DNA from: Acidobacteriota bacterium
GTDB lineage: Bacteria; Acidobacteriota; Vicinamibacteria; Vicinamibacterales; JAKQTR01
Direction: 5' to 3'
Assembly: GCA_026393675.1 (NCBI GenBank)
Contig: JAPKZQ010000014.1
Location: forward strand, 1 to 64,000
Length of the DNA stretch: 64,000 bases
In this document: piece after piece, positions 8,915-17,079 of the stretch
Position numbering within the stretch: the stretch's first letter is position 1
Layout of the letters: each line of letters starts with the position of its first letter
Made by a program: the position numbers and the translations under genes
Notes under the pieces: generated by a model
What the model was told of the DNA's origin: nothing
The model's database searches: none
The model's input: the letters and a program-made list of their open reading frames with translations, nothing else

Positions 8915-10303
8915 GTGGCGTCCAGCATGAAAACGGTCCTCATCGTCGACGATGACGAAGGGATGCGCGACACACTGACGGCGATCCTGCACCGCGACTA
9001 CCGCGTGCTGCGGGCATCGACCGGCGAGCACGGGCTGGGCGTCCTTAATCGCGAAACCGTCGACGTGATCCTGCTGGACGTCAGGATGCCAGGCATCAAC
9101 GGGCTGGATGTGCTGCGGCAGGTAAAGGAGACGCAGCGGCTGGTCGAAGTCATCATGATCTCGGCCATCAATGAAATCGAGACCGCCGTCCAGGCGATGA
9201 AGCTGGGCGCGTACCACTACATCACCAAGGATTTCGAGTACGACGCCGTCCTGTCTCTCGTGCGGAACGCGTGTGAGCGGCTCGATCTGAGCCGCAAGGT
9301 GATGACGCTCTCCGCGCAGGTGGCCGACGAGCGCGAGCGCCAGTTCGTCCAGGGCCCGAGCGTCAAGATGCGCGAGATTGCGGAACTGGTGCGCAAGGTG
9401 GCGGGGCTGTCTGCCACGGTCCTGATCCTCGGCGAGAGCGGCACCGGCAAGGAACTGATCGCGCGGATGATTCATCGCGAATCCGACCGGTCCGACGCGC
9501 CGTTCCTGCCGGTGAACCTCGCTGCGATTCCGGGCGAGCTGGTCGAGTCGGCGCTCTTCGGCCACGAGAAGGGGTCATTTACCGGGGCGGTCAGGCAGCA
9601 ACTGGGCAAATTCGAAATCGCCTCTGGCGGAACGTTGTTTCTCGACGAAATTGGCGAACTGAAGCCCGACGTGCAGGCGAAGCTGCTGCGTGCCATCCAG
9701 GAATCCGAAATCGAACGCGTCGGCGGCACCAGATCGATCAAGGTGGATCTGCGAATCATCGCCGCGACCAACGTCGATCTCGAGAAGGCTGTACGGGAAG
9801 GCCGGTTCCGCGAGGATCTCTACTACCGGATCAACGTCATTCCGTTGAAGGTCCCGCCTCTGCGGGAGCGCATCGAGGATATCCCGGAGCTGGCGCTCTT
9901 CTTCCTCTCGCGCTACAACGCGAAATTCAGGAAATCGATCCGCGGGATCAGCGACTCGGCGCTGGCGGTGCTGCAGGCGTATCGATGGCCTGGCAACATC
10001 CGCGAACTCGAGAACCTCGTCGAGCGGCTGGTCGCGGTCTGTGATCAGGATGTGATCGAGAGCGAGAATCTGCCCTACGAGTACCACCTGGAGTCGCTCG
10101 TGAAGCCGGAGACCGCCACCGAGGCGCTGCTCGACAAGGCCTGTGAGACCTTCGAGCGCAATTTCGTCCTCCGGGCGCTGGAGCAGTCCGGCTGGAACGT
10201 GACCGCCACGGCCAGGACCCTCGGCGTGCCGCTGAGCACGCTCAAACACAAGATGGACCGCCTCGACATCCGCCAGATTGCCAGGAAACTGCGCAGCATC
10301 TAG
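8915..10303 (+). CDS. Sigma-54-dependent response regulator (NtrC family)
   Basis: A 462-residue activator: receiver domain with acidic pocket VDDDE and phosphoacceptor Asp near 55 (VILLDVRMPG), AAA+ domain with Walker A GESGTGKE (about 172-179), sigma-54 contact loop GSFTGA (about 220, one change from GAFTGA), Walker B GGTLFLDEIGE, and a Fis-type helix-turn-helix at the end (SGWNVTATARTLGVPLSTLKHK). GTG at 8915 is chosen because GGAGGGA lies 7 nt before it; the ATG at 8927 is 19 nt from that site. It should be phosphorylated by a kinase; the histidine kinase encoded at 13692 at the far end of the following gene cluster is the obvious partner, an inference from position. It presumably activates sigma-54 promoters. 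Confidence 0.92.
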   Translation: MASSMKTVLIVDDDEGMRDTLTAILHRDYRVLRASTGEHGLGVLNRETVDVILLDVRMPGINGLDVLRQVKETQRLVEVIMISAINEIETAVQAMKLGAYHYITKDFEYDAVLSLVRNACERLDLSRKVMTLSAQVADERERQFVQGPSVKMREIAELVRKVAGLSATVLILGESGTGKELIARMIHRESDRSDAPFLPVNLAAIPGELVESALFGHEKGSFTGAVRQQLGKFEIASGGTLFLDEIGELKPDVQAKLLRAIQESEIERVGGTRSIKVDLRIIAATNVDLEKAVREGRFREDLYYRINVIPLKVPPLRERIEDIPELALFFLSRYNAKFRKSIRGISDSALAVLQAYRWPGNIRELENLVERLVAVCDQDVIESENLPYEYHLESLVKPETATEALLDKACETFERNFVLRALEQSGWNVTATARTLGVPLSTLKHKMDRLDIRQIARKLRSI

Positions 10304-10323
10304 CCGCCTGGACCGCATCCTCA

Positions 10324-10377
10324 GGTTGCAAAAATTGTAATCGTCCTGACGGTTCTGGTATCGCAATTTCTGCAACC
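10324..10377. promoter_or_regulatory. 14-bp inverted repeat, candidate activator-binding sites
   Basis: GGTTGCAAAAATTG (10324-10337) is inverted at 10364-10377 with one mismatch. Each arm also reads as a looser dyad GGTTGCA-N5-TGYAAYC. The same core (GCAATTTCTG) recurs at 24456-24474. The position about 200 bp upstream of the radical SAM gene suits an enhancer-type site for the neighbouring sigma-54 activator. A weak -24/-12-like GGTTC..TCGCA at 10351-10365 lies between the arms. Confidence 0.5.
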
Positions 10378-10543
10378 GCCCGGAGCGCCGGTTGCGGCTG
10401 ACAAATCCGTCATCTGCACACAACGGCACAGCCGCTCCCCGGCATGATGCCGCGACCTTCGATAAACACGCCTAATTGTAGGGAATCGCCGGATCCTGCT
10501 GCCCGCCGTTGCAGACCGATGCGCAGGGGTGCTGATCGGCCGG

Positions 10544-10571
10544 TTGTTGGCCCAACGGTTGCATTTATAAT
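10544..10571 (+). promoter_or_regulatory. Sigma-70-type promoter of the radical SAM operon
   Basis: TTGTTG (10544-10549) and a perfect TATAAT (10566-10571) with 16-bp spacing. A further GGTTGCA half-site (10556-10562) sits in the spacer. Start site near 10578, just ahead of the ribosome-binding site and start codon. Confidence 0.6.
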
Positions 10572-10586
10572 ACGGGTGGAGATTGA

Positions 10587-12020
10587 TTGAACATGCAGCC
10601 CTCCGCGTTCAACGTTCGAGTGCCCCTGCCGACGGGCGACGTGTTCCTGATGAACACCTTGACCGACGCGCAGTTGGTCGTCTCGAGCGACGCGGCGCGA
10701 CTGGTCGAACAGCCGAGCGACGCCGACGCGAATGCGGCGAACTCTGGCGAGGACGTGCGCGATGCGCTCGCGACGTTTACCGAACACGGATTCCTCGTCC
10801 AGGATCACGCCTCCGAGCAGGCGGCCCTGGCGTTGCGCTTCAGAGAGTTCCGCGAAGACACCTCGCAGTTGCGCATCACGATTCTGACCACGCTGCAGTG
10901 CAACTTCGCCTGTGAATACTGCTACCAGGGCGACCGCGTGGATGCCGGACGTCCGGCCCCGACGATGTCGATCGAGACCTCGGCCCAGGTTGCGGCGTGG
11001 ATCGCCAGCCAGCTAGATGCGGTCGGTCCCCGCCGGCTGGTGCTCACCTTCTTCGGCGGCGAACCGCTGCTGAACACCGCCGCGATGTTCGACCTCGCCG
11101 AGCGCTGCTGGCAGGCGACTCAGGCGAGAGGCGTGCAGCAACTGGTCAACATCATCACCAACGGCCTGCTTCTGTCTCCCGAGATCGTCGACCGGATGCT
11201 GCCGTTCAGGCTGAACGGCGTCAAGGTGACACTCGACGGCGACCGCGCCACCCACGATCGGGTGCGACCGACACGCGGGGGCCACGGCACCTTCGATCGC
11301 ATCATCGCCAACATCCGGCGCGTGGCCGACAAGACGCCGATCGCGATTGGCGGCAACTTCGACGCCGCCACGGCTGAGCGCTATCCCGCGCTGCTCGACT
11401 TCCTCAAGGACCAGGAGTTCGCCGGCCGCATCTCGAAGGTCGCGTTCAAGCCGGTGATTGCGCCAAAGTCCGCGCAGACGCCGACAGGGTTGATTCCGCT
11501 GACGGCCGTGGGACCAGATCGCCAGCCGCTCAACGGCTCATGTATGAGCGTTGCGGGCAGCGGCAGCGCCGGGGTTTCGGCGTGCGACAGCTGCCACTTC
11601 GCCGACGAGCAGATGGCGATGCTGCGCGAAGAGACCAAGCGGCGCGGCTTCCCCACCGCCGACGGCGTGCACATGGGCCCGTGCGAGCTGTACCGGCGGC
11701 ACTCTCACACGATCGGACCGGACGGATCACTCTACGCGTGCCCCGGCTTTACCGGCGACAACGCGTTGGCGGTTGGCCACATCAGCGCCGGAACCGACGG
11801 CGTGCAGTCCGAGGTGGCCTCACGTTTTGAGCGGCTCGCGCCCTGGCGCCAGTGCGGCGACTGCTCGTTCATTCCGGTGTGCGGAGGCGGTTGCGCGGTC
11901 GCCTCCCACGCGGAACTTGGTGACATGGAAGCGCCGTCGTGTCACAAGCGTGCGTTTGAATCGGCGTTGGTTTCGCTGGCGGAAGATGCCGTCAGCGCTT
12001 TGGCTGGAGGGGTACAATGA
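10587..12020 (+). CDS. Radical SAM/SPASM peptide maturase
   Basis: A 477-residue radical SAM enzyme. The SAM-cluster motif is C105-N-F-A-C109-E-Y-C112. The C-terminus is a SPASM domain for two auxiliary 4Fe-4S clusters, with GPCELY.., LYACPG, CGDCSFIPVCGGGC and a final SC. The first ~90 residues (FNVRVPLPTGDVFLMNT.. FTEHGFLV) look like the small winged-helix leader-peptide-binding region of such maturases. SPASM enzymes of this shape install thioether, C-C or similar crosslinks in ribosomal peptides, or make formylglycine in sulfatases; no sulfatase is nearby, whereas a 29-residue ORF overlaps the stop codon. TTG at 10587 follows GGTGGA by 6 nt; the ATG at 10593 is an alternative. It opens an operon of four genes. 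Confidence 0.9.
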   Translation: MNMQPSAFNVRVPLPTGDVFLMNTLTDAQLVVSSDAARLVEQPSDADANAANSGEDVRDALATFTEHGFLVQDHASEQAALALRFREFREDTSQLRITILTTLQCNFACEYCYQGDRVDAGRPAPTMSIETSAQVAAWIASQLDAVGPRRLVLTFFGGEPLLNTAAMFDLAERCWQATQARGVQQLVNIITNGLLLSPEIVDRMLPFRLNGVKVTLDGDRATHDRVRPTRGGHGTFDRIIANIRRVADKTPIAIGGNFDAATAERYPALLDFLKDQEFAGRISKVAFKPVIAPKSAQTPTGLIPLTAVGPDRQPLNGSCMSVAGSGSAGVSACDSCHFADEQMAMLREETKRRGFPTADGVHMGPCELYRRHSHTIGPDGSLYACPGFTGDNALAVGHISAGTDGVQSEVASRFERLAPWRQCGDCSFIPVCGGGCAVASHAELGDMEAPSCHKRAFESALVSLAEDAVSALAGGVQ

Positions 12021-12106
12021 GGATCACTGTTGTGAAGCGCGGCGAAAAGCCCCCGATCGATTTCTGCCCTTGGATGATCAGCGTCCCACCAGAGGACAGC
12101 AAGTAG
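12017..12106 (+). CDS. Candidate RiPP precursor peptide
   Basis: A 29-codon ORF whose ATG overlaps the TGA of the radical SAM gene (ATGA), so translation is probably coupled. The N-terminal part is MRITVVKRGEKPP, basic and polar, and the C-terminal part contains IDFCPWMISVPPEDSK: a single cysteine next to Pro and Trp, then Met/Ile and a hydrophilic tail. This fits the size and position of a precursor for the preceding SPASM enzyme, with Cys, Trp and their neighbours as candidate modification sites. I do not recognise the sequence as a named family. No protease or dedicated exporter gene follows directly. Being short, it could be a chance ORF; the stop-start overlap and operon position argue for a real gene. 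Confidence 0.65.
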   Translation: MRITVVKRGEKPPIDFCPWMISVPPEDSK

Positions 12107-12143
12107 CGCGGCGACCACGCACACCCTGGGAGGGGGCAGGCAG

Positions 12144-13695
12144 TTGCTACGCCCGCGCGATTTGCATCGCCTCGGGCATCGTCTGGGCACTGTCTGCCCT
12201 CGCGTGCGTATCCGCCACGCCGCCCCCGCCGGCTGCGGGGCCGGCCACCATCGTCATCGGCATTCCGCAAAGCCGCCAGCTCGATCCCTTGCACGGCGTT
12301 CGCTCCCTCGCCAACTGGCTCGCACTCGAACGACTCACCGGCAACGATGCCAGCGGCAGAACGTCTCCGCGACTCGTCGAGAGCTGGTCGGAAGTCGACA
12401 ACGGCCTGACCTGGCGTCTCGTACTCAAGTCGCAACTGCGGTATCAGGACGGTACGCCGCTCGTGGCCGCCGACGTCAAGCGCCAGATCGATGAGGCGCG
12501 CGGTGTTCCAGCCGGTCAGACACTCAGGGTGTGCGTGCCCGATATCAGGGACATCTCGGTCGCTGGCGATCGCGAGGTCGTGATTCGGCTGAACCGCCGA
12601 TGCGCGTTCCTGCTCGACGATCTGGACATGACCATCACCCGGCCGGCCGTCGAGAACCGCCCGGATGTCGGGACGGGCCCGTTTGCGATCACCTCGTCGA
12701 CCAGGGACGAGATCGTGCTGGGGGCGAACCCGTACTACTATCTCGGCAAGCCTGCGATCAGCCGGGTTGTCGTCAAGGCGTATGACACGCTGAGAACCGC
12801 ATGGGCCGAAATGATGCGCGGCCATGTCGATTTCCTGTGGGAGGTCGGGCCGGACACGGCCGAGTTCCTGCGTGACCAGTCGAGCGTCCAGGTGCGTTCG
12901 TATCTCAGCTACTACGCCTACACGATCATCATGAACTCGGCGCGGCCAATCTTCCGCGATCCCACGGTGCGACGGGCGCTGAACATCGGCGTCAACCGCG
13001 CGGAACTGCTGCAGCAGGCGCTCAAGGGCCAGGGCCTGGCCGGCGACGATGCCGTCTGGCCTTCGTTCTGGGCGCGCGATAGCAGCGTGCCGACATGGCG
13101 GTACGACCCGGCCAAAGCGGCCGGCCTGCTTGAAACCGCCCGCCGCGGCAGTGGCATTCGGACCAGCGGGTTGAAAGCCGGAGCGCCGGCGCTCGAGTTT
13201 ACATGCCTGTTGCCGGCGAACTTCGCGATCTATGAACGCCTGGCGTTGCTGGTTCAACGCCAACTGCGGTTGGTCAACGTCGAGATGCGGATTGAGGCGC
13301 TGCCCGCAGATGTCTACAACCGGCGCATCGCGATCGGCGATTTCGACGCGGTGCTGACCAACCTGGTCGGTGGGCCATACCGGACGATTCACTACTGGTT
13401 CTGGCATTCGCCGGGGGTTTCGAAGCGCTGGAACTTCTGGGGCTATCAGGATGCAGCCGTCGACGCGGCGCTCGAGCAGATGCGCGATGCGCCAGACGAT
13501 AATGGCACACGCACCGCGATGAGGGCGTTGAGTCTCGCGCTTCGTGAGAACCCGCCGGCAATCGTGCTGGCATGGGGCGACACGGTTCAGGCCGTCAGCC
13601 GCCGGTTCGCACTACCGGACGGCGCGGCGGGCCGGGATGCGCTTCACAGCCTGAGCCGGTGGCGAATGCGGAATCCCGGGGGCGTGCTGCCATGA
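12144..13695 (+). CDS. Family 5 extracellular solute-binding lipoprotein (peptide-binding type), start region disrupted
   Basis: About 520 residues of an SBP_bac_5/OppA-like protein: IVIGIPQSRQLDPLHGVRSL.., ESWSEVDNGLTWRLVLK, RYQDGTPLVAADVKRQ, GTGPFAI, and FRDPTVRRALNIGVNR. Family members bind oligopeptides outside the membrane. The reading frame lacks a good start: GGGAGGGGG (12129-12136) leads to a TTG at 12144 that is one frame off. Removing one C from the CCC at 12152-12154 would give MLRRAICIASGIVWALSALAC, a convincing lipoprotein-type signal peptide, so a 1-nt sequence error or true frameshift is likely. A TTG at 12070 in the intact frame is the alternative. No ABC permease or ATPase genes follow; instead the stop overlaps the start of a sensor kinase, which suggests a role in sensing. 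Confidence 0.8.
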
Positions 13696-15515
13696 GGACG
13701 CTGCGCGTCAGATTTGCCGTCATGCTGGCGACGGCGGCCGTGGTGCCGCTGCTCACGTACGGCGCGGTGTCGCTTTATTCGCTCAGCAAAGGCACGCGGC
13801 TCACCGTGGAAGCGGGCAACCTCAACGTCGCGCGCCAGGTCGCCGAACAGGTGCGGCGCTACATCTCCACGAACCTCCAGATTCTCCAGGCGCTGGCCGC
13901 AGACCTGGAGAACACGAACCTCACTCCCGAGCAGACCGATCGCATCCTGAAGAACTACGTCCTGCGTTTTCCGGAGTTCCGCGAACTCACGGTGGTCGAC
14001 GGCTCCGGAAGCGCCATGGCGACCAGCCGCCTGGGTCCGCCAGATGTCCTGAAGGCCCCGGAGTTCAAGGAACTCACATCGGTTCGATCCAGGCTGGGTG
14101 CGGCGGCCGGCGGGACGATCGTGGATGGCGTCCGGATGTCGCCCGTATTCGTCGACGGCGACATGTTGCCGACCACGCTTGTGGCCGCGCCGTTAGGCCG
14201 CGGTCAGCAACAGGCCGGATGGCTTGTCGGCGAGTTCAGCATAGAAGAACTCTGGCGGATGGTCGGCCGCATCCGCATCGGCACATGGGGCTACGCGCTG
14301 GTCCTCGGTCCCGGCGGCGAATTGCTCGCGCATGGCAATCCCGAGGAGCGGTCGAGGGTCGCCACCGACGCTCTCGCACGGACACAGGGCGGCGGGCCAC
14401 GCGGCAGCGATCCAACCACCAACGCGATCGTCGATCAATTACGCACGGCTGGCCGGGATCAGGCGGTCGTGCGGGAAGACGAACGACCCACCGGCGGGCG
14501 CCTGCTCGCGGTCGGCGTCGGCATTCCCGATCTCGGCTGGACGGTCGTCGTCTCGCAGCCGACGCGGGAGGCGAACGCGGTGGCCGAACGCTATCGAGAC
14601 ACGCTGGTGGCCGCCATCAGCCTGGCGCTGGTGATCATGATTCTGGTCGGCTCGGTGTGGGGCCGATCGCTCATCACGCCGATCACCGCCCTCATCAAGG
14701 GCACGCAGGCCATCGCCGAGGGACGACTCGACGAGCGGGTCGCGATCGAGTCGAAGTCGGAACTCGGGAGTCTGGGTGCCGCGTTCAACGGGATGGCCGA
14801 TCGCCTCGTGGAACTGCAGGACAACGTCCGCAAGCAGGAGCGCCATGCGATGTTCGGACGCGTGGCTGCCGGTTTGGTGCATGACCTGTCGCACCCGTTC
14901 AAGAACGTCCAGAACAACTGTCGGCTGATGCTCAAGATGCACGACGACCCGGAGTACCGGGAGATGTTCCGCCGGACCGTCGATCGCGAGTTCGGCACGA
15001 TCAAGCGCGTGTTCGAGGATCTCCGCAACATCGCGCGGCCGATGCCGCTCGAGCACTTCCCGCTCGACGTCAACACCCTGGTGGCCGACATCGGTGAGTC
15101 GATGCGCGCCAACGCCGACACGGCGGGCGTAGCGCTCAGTGTGGAACTGGGCAGCACGCGCCTGTACATCCTGGGCGACATGTTCGCGCTCGGCCGCGTC
15201 TGCCGGAATCTGGTGTTGAATGCGATCGAAGCCACCCCGCCACAGGGCAGCATCGTGATGACAACGGCTGCCCTCGACGGAAAGGTCCAGATACGCGTGG
15301 CCGACACCGGATGTGGCATCCCGCCTGAGCGGATCGTCACCATGTTCGAGGATTTCGCGACCACCAAGCGTCAAGGCCTCGGTCTCGGCCTGGCCATCGT
15401 CAAGAAGATCGTCGAGCAGTTGGGAGGAACGGTCAGCGCGTCGAGCGAGGTCGGGCGGGGAACGACGTTCGTGCTGGAGTTCGGGCGAATCTCACCGCCG
15501 GAGGCGGCAGGATAG
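13692..15515 (+). CDS. Membrane sensor histidine kinase
   Basis: A 607-residue kinase: membrane segment (about 12-30), a ~260-residue extracytoplasmic Cache-like sensor region, second membrane segment (SLALVIMILVGSVWG), HAMP linker, histidine phosphotransfer helix with LVHDLSHPFKN (His about 396), and HATPase domain with N box NLVLNAIEAT, DTGCGIPPE and GLGLGLAIVKKI. The ATG overlaps the TGA of the solute-binding protein gene, so the two are translationally coupled. With the sigma-54 regulator at 8915 it probably forms the two-component pair that frames the radical SAM/peptide genes. The signal could be the peptide-loaded binding protein; that is inference from gene order. Confidence 0.92.
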   Translation: MRTLRVRFAVMLATAAVVPLLTYGAVSLYSLSKGTRLTVEAGNLNVARQVAEQVRRYISTNLQILQALAADLENTNLTPEQTDRILKNYVLRFPEFRELTVVDGSGSAMATSRLGPPDVLKAPEFKELTSVRSRLGAAAGGTIVDGVRMSPVFVDGDMLPTTLVAAPLGRGQQQAGWLVGEFSIEELWRMVGRIRIGTWGYALVLGPGGELLAHGNPEERSRVATDALARTQGGGPRGSDPTTNAIVDQLRTAGRDQAVVREDERPTGGRLLAVGVGIPDLGWTVVVSQPTREANAVAERYRDTLVAAISLALVIMILVGSVWGRSLITPITALIKGTQAIAEGRLDERVAIESKSELGSLGAAFNGMADRLVELQDNVRKQERHAMFGRVAAGLVHDLSHPFKNVQNNCRLMLKMHDDPEYREMFRRTVDREFGTIKRVFEDLRNIARPMPLEHFPLDVNTLVADIGESMRANADTAGVALSVELGSTRLYILGDMFALGRVCRNLVLNAIEATPPQGSIVMTTAALDGKVQIRVADTGCGIPPERIVTMFEDFATTKRQGLGLGLAIVKKIVEQLGGTVSASSEVGRGTTFVLEFGRISPPEAAG

Positions 15516-15544
15516 GATTGGCCGGATGATCGGTCGCGTGGCAC

Positions 15545-15560
15545 GGTCTGGCACCAGACC
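15545..15560. terminator. Hairpin between convergent genes
   Basis: GGTCTGG and CCAGACC form a perfect inverted repeat 30 nt after the kinase stop and ahead of the convergent HU-like gene. No T-tract follows, so a terminator role is only suggested by position. Confidence 0.35.
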
Positions 15561-15620
15561 AGACCGCAGCCACACGACGATCAATTGCGAAACGCAGGCC
15601 TGACGGCCATGCGTTCCTTG

Positions 15621-15920
15621 TTACTTGCGCGGAAGAACGGCGTCCTTCAGCTTCTTGGCAATGCGCGCCTTGACCACGGTCTTGGCCGGGATCTTGATGG
15701 GCTCACCCGTCGCCGGGTTGCGCCCCAGGCGGGCCTTGCGCTTCTGGATCACCAACTTCACCATGTCGGGGAGCACGAACTCGCCCGAGCGCTTCAGTTC
15801 CTTCTCCGAGAGCATGGTCAGCTCTTCGAAGAACTCGCGCGCCATTACCCGCTTCACTTCGAAGCGCTCGGCAAAGTGCGCAAACAGTTCCGACTTGCCC
15901 ATCCTACGGGCCTCAGCCAT
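15621..15920 (-). CDS. HU/IHF-family DNA-binding protein
   Basis: A 99-residue HU-fold protein. The C-terminal half carries the DNA-binding arm signature GRNPATGEPIKIPAKTVVKARIAKKLKDAVL; the N-terminal helices start at MGKSELFAHFAERFEV. HU proteins bend and compact DNA. ATG at 15920 is selected because AGGAGAG lies 5-12 nt upstream on the minus strand. It is monocistronic. Confidence 0.92.
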   Translation of the reverse strand: MAEARRMGKSELFAHFAERFEVKRVMAREFFEELTMLSEKELKRSGEFVLPDMVKLVIQKRKARLGRNPATGEPIKIPAKTVVKARIAKKLKDAVLPRK

Positions 15921-16091
15921 TGCTTCTCTCCTCGTCAAAGCGTGCGCGCATTGTCCTGCTGGATGGTCTGCCGTGCGCGCTGCCAGCGACCTCAGGAGTC
16001 GTCTCGAATGTCGTTGCATGCTAACGCGCACGATCGGCCAGTGTCAATCGCTCAAATCGCAGATGTGGCCCTGATTTCGGCCTCCAAGTGA

Positions 16092-16097
16092 TAAAAT
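16092..16097 (+). promoter_or_regulatory. -10 box of a probable leaderless promoter
   Basis: TAAAAT sits 8 nt before the queF ATG at 16106, with no ribosome-binding site between them. Confidence 0.4.
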
Positions 16098-16105
16098 CCG
16101 CTCCG

Positions 16106-16453
16106 ATGTCAAGTGTCACTATCGATACATTCCCGAATCCCCGGCCGGGCCGCGACTACGAAATTGCGATCAGCGCGCCGGAGTTCACGTCGGTCTGCCC
16201 GATGACCGGACTGCCCGATTTCGGGGAAATCCGGATTACCTACGTGCCCGACCAACGCTGCATCGAGTTGAAGGCATTGAAGTACTACCTGCTCGACTAT
16301 CGAAACCGGGGCATCTTCTACGAGGCGGCCACCAACCAGATTCTCGACGACCTGGTGGCGGTCTGCCAGCCGCGCCGGATGACCGTGGTGGGCGACTTCA
16401 CCGCACGGGGCGGCATCAAGACGTCGGTGTCCGCGACGTTCGTCAAGCCGTGA
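16106..16453 (+). CDS. queF: NADPH-dependent 7-cyano-7-deazaguanine (preQ0) reductase
   Basis: A 115-residue unimodular QueF that reduces the nitrile of preQ0 to preQ1 in queuosine synthesis. The catalytic cysteine is in TSVCPMTGLPDFGEI and the QueF signature is ELKALKYYLLDYRNRGIFYE, which binds NADPH. The short, single-domain length is that of the YkvM-type enzymes. ATG at 16106 is preferred; a GTG six codons earlier overlaps the probable -10 box. The next gene starts inside its stop codon. No other queuosine genes are in the window. Confidence 0.95.
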   Translation: MSSVTIDTFPNPRPGRDYEIAISAPEFTSVCPMTGLPDFGEIRITYVPDQRCIELKALKYYLLDYRNRGIFYEAATNQILDDLVAVCQPRRMTVVGDFTARGGIKTSVSATFVKP

Positions 16454-16725
16454 CCGAAGACGACCCGTTCATTCTCCCAATTGACGGTACGCTCGACTTG
16501 CACGCGTTCAAACCGGAGGATGCCCGATCGCTGGTCGACGACTACGTGCGCGCCGCCCACGAGGCCGGTGTGCTGGAGATCCGCGTCGTGCATGGGCGCG
16601 GCAAGGGCGTGTTGCGCGGGATTGTGCAGGCCACGCTCGACACGCACCCGCTGGTCGAGGCGTTCTGGGACGATACGGCCTCTCACCTGGGGGCTACGCT
16701 CGCGAGATTGGTTGAGCGAGCGTAG
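16450..16725 (+). CDS. Smr-domain protein
   Basis: A 91-residue stand-alone Smr domain with LDLHAFKPEDA and RVVHGRGKGVLRGIVQ, the two hallmark segments of the MutS2 C-terminal nuclease fold. Small Smr proteins are nicking nucleases or RNA-cleaving ribosome-rescue factors; which applies here is unknown. Its GTG start overlaps the queF TGA (GTGA), so it is coupled to queF translation. Confidence 0.85.
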   Translation: MTEDDPFILPIDGTLDLHAFKPEDARSLVDDYVRAAHEAGVLEIRVVHGRGKGVLRGIVQATLDTHPLVEAFWDDTASHLGATLARLVERA

Positions 16726-16730
16726 GGAGT

Positions 16731-16768
16731 CGGGATTAGGGGGTCGGGATTCGGGATTCGGGAAACAC
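16731..16768 (+). repeat. GGGATTCGGG-type short tandem repeat
   Basis: Degenerate heptads (GTCGGGATTAGGGGGTCGGG, then GATTCGG units) directly after the Smr gene. Matching complementary AATCCCGAATCCCGAG lies at 17013-17030, on the other side of repeat A copy 2. Similar short runs occur near 1420, 5645, 21410 and inside the gene at 24501. Confidence 0.6.
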
Positions 16769-16798
16769 GCGGCCTGAGCGCTCGTGCCCCGGGGGGAC

Positions 16799-16993
16799 GG
16801 CTTCCGCAGCGGCCCCTCGAACCAAGCCGACAGCGAAGTCCTGAGCGAAGTCGAAGGGCGCCAGTCTGCAAAAAGCGCCGTTAGGGCCAGGACCGGCTGC
16901 GCGATTAGCGCGACCGTGAGGTCGGCGACGAGACCCGGTAAGGCGCGTTTTGCCGGCTTGAGTGAGCGGGGACGCGGAGGAACCGTCGTCCCG
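16799..16993 (+). repeat. Interspersed repeat family A, copy 2
   Basis: Matches the copy at 35732-35932 along its whole ~195 bp with scattered substitutions: CGGCCCCTCGAACCAAGCC, GCGAAGTCCTGAGCGAAG, AGTCTGCAAAA, AGGTCGGCGAC, CGTTTTGCCGGCTTG and GAGCGGGGACGCGGAGGAA. It fills most of the gap 16726-17079, in which I see no gene. Confidence 0.8.
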
Positions 16994-17079
16994 CAGGCAC
17001 GAAGCTGAGAACCCAATCCCGAATCCCGAGATGATCCGCGTCATACCATCGCCTCGACGCCGGTGGTTCAATGGAGTGT

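Noticed and set aside
10351-10365. Weak -24/-12 sigma-54 promoter (GGTTC..TCGCA)
   Set aside because: Spacing is right but the -12 element is poor; a better sigma-70-type promoter is at 10544-10571. Mentioned only within the inverted-repeat feature.
10444-10623. Small ORF ahead of the radical SAM gene as an alternative precursor
   Set aside because: It runs across the promoter and start of the radical SAM gene, lacks a ribosome-binding site and has shadow composition.
11551-12143. Long open frame that would join the binding protein to sequence inside the radical SAM gene
   Set aside because: It is the alternate frame of a well-supported radical SAM gene and shows Arg/Ala-rich shadow composition.
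15533-15555. TGGCAC-type sigma-54 promoter look-alike after the kinase gene
   Set aside because: GG and GC are one base too close and it would point toward the 3' end of the HU-like gene.
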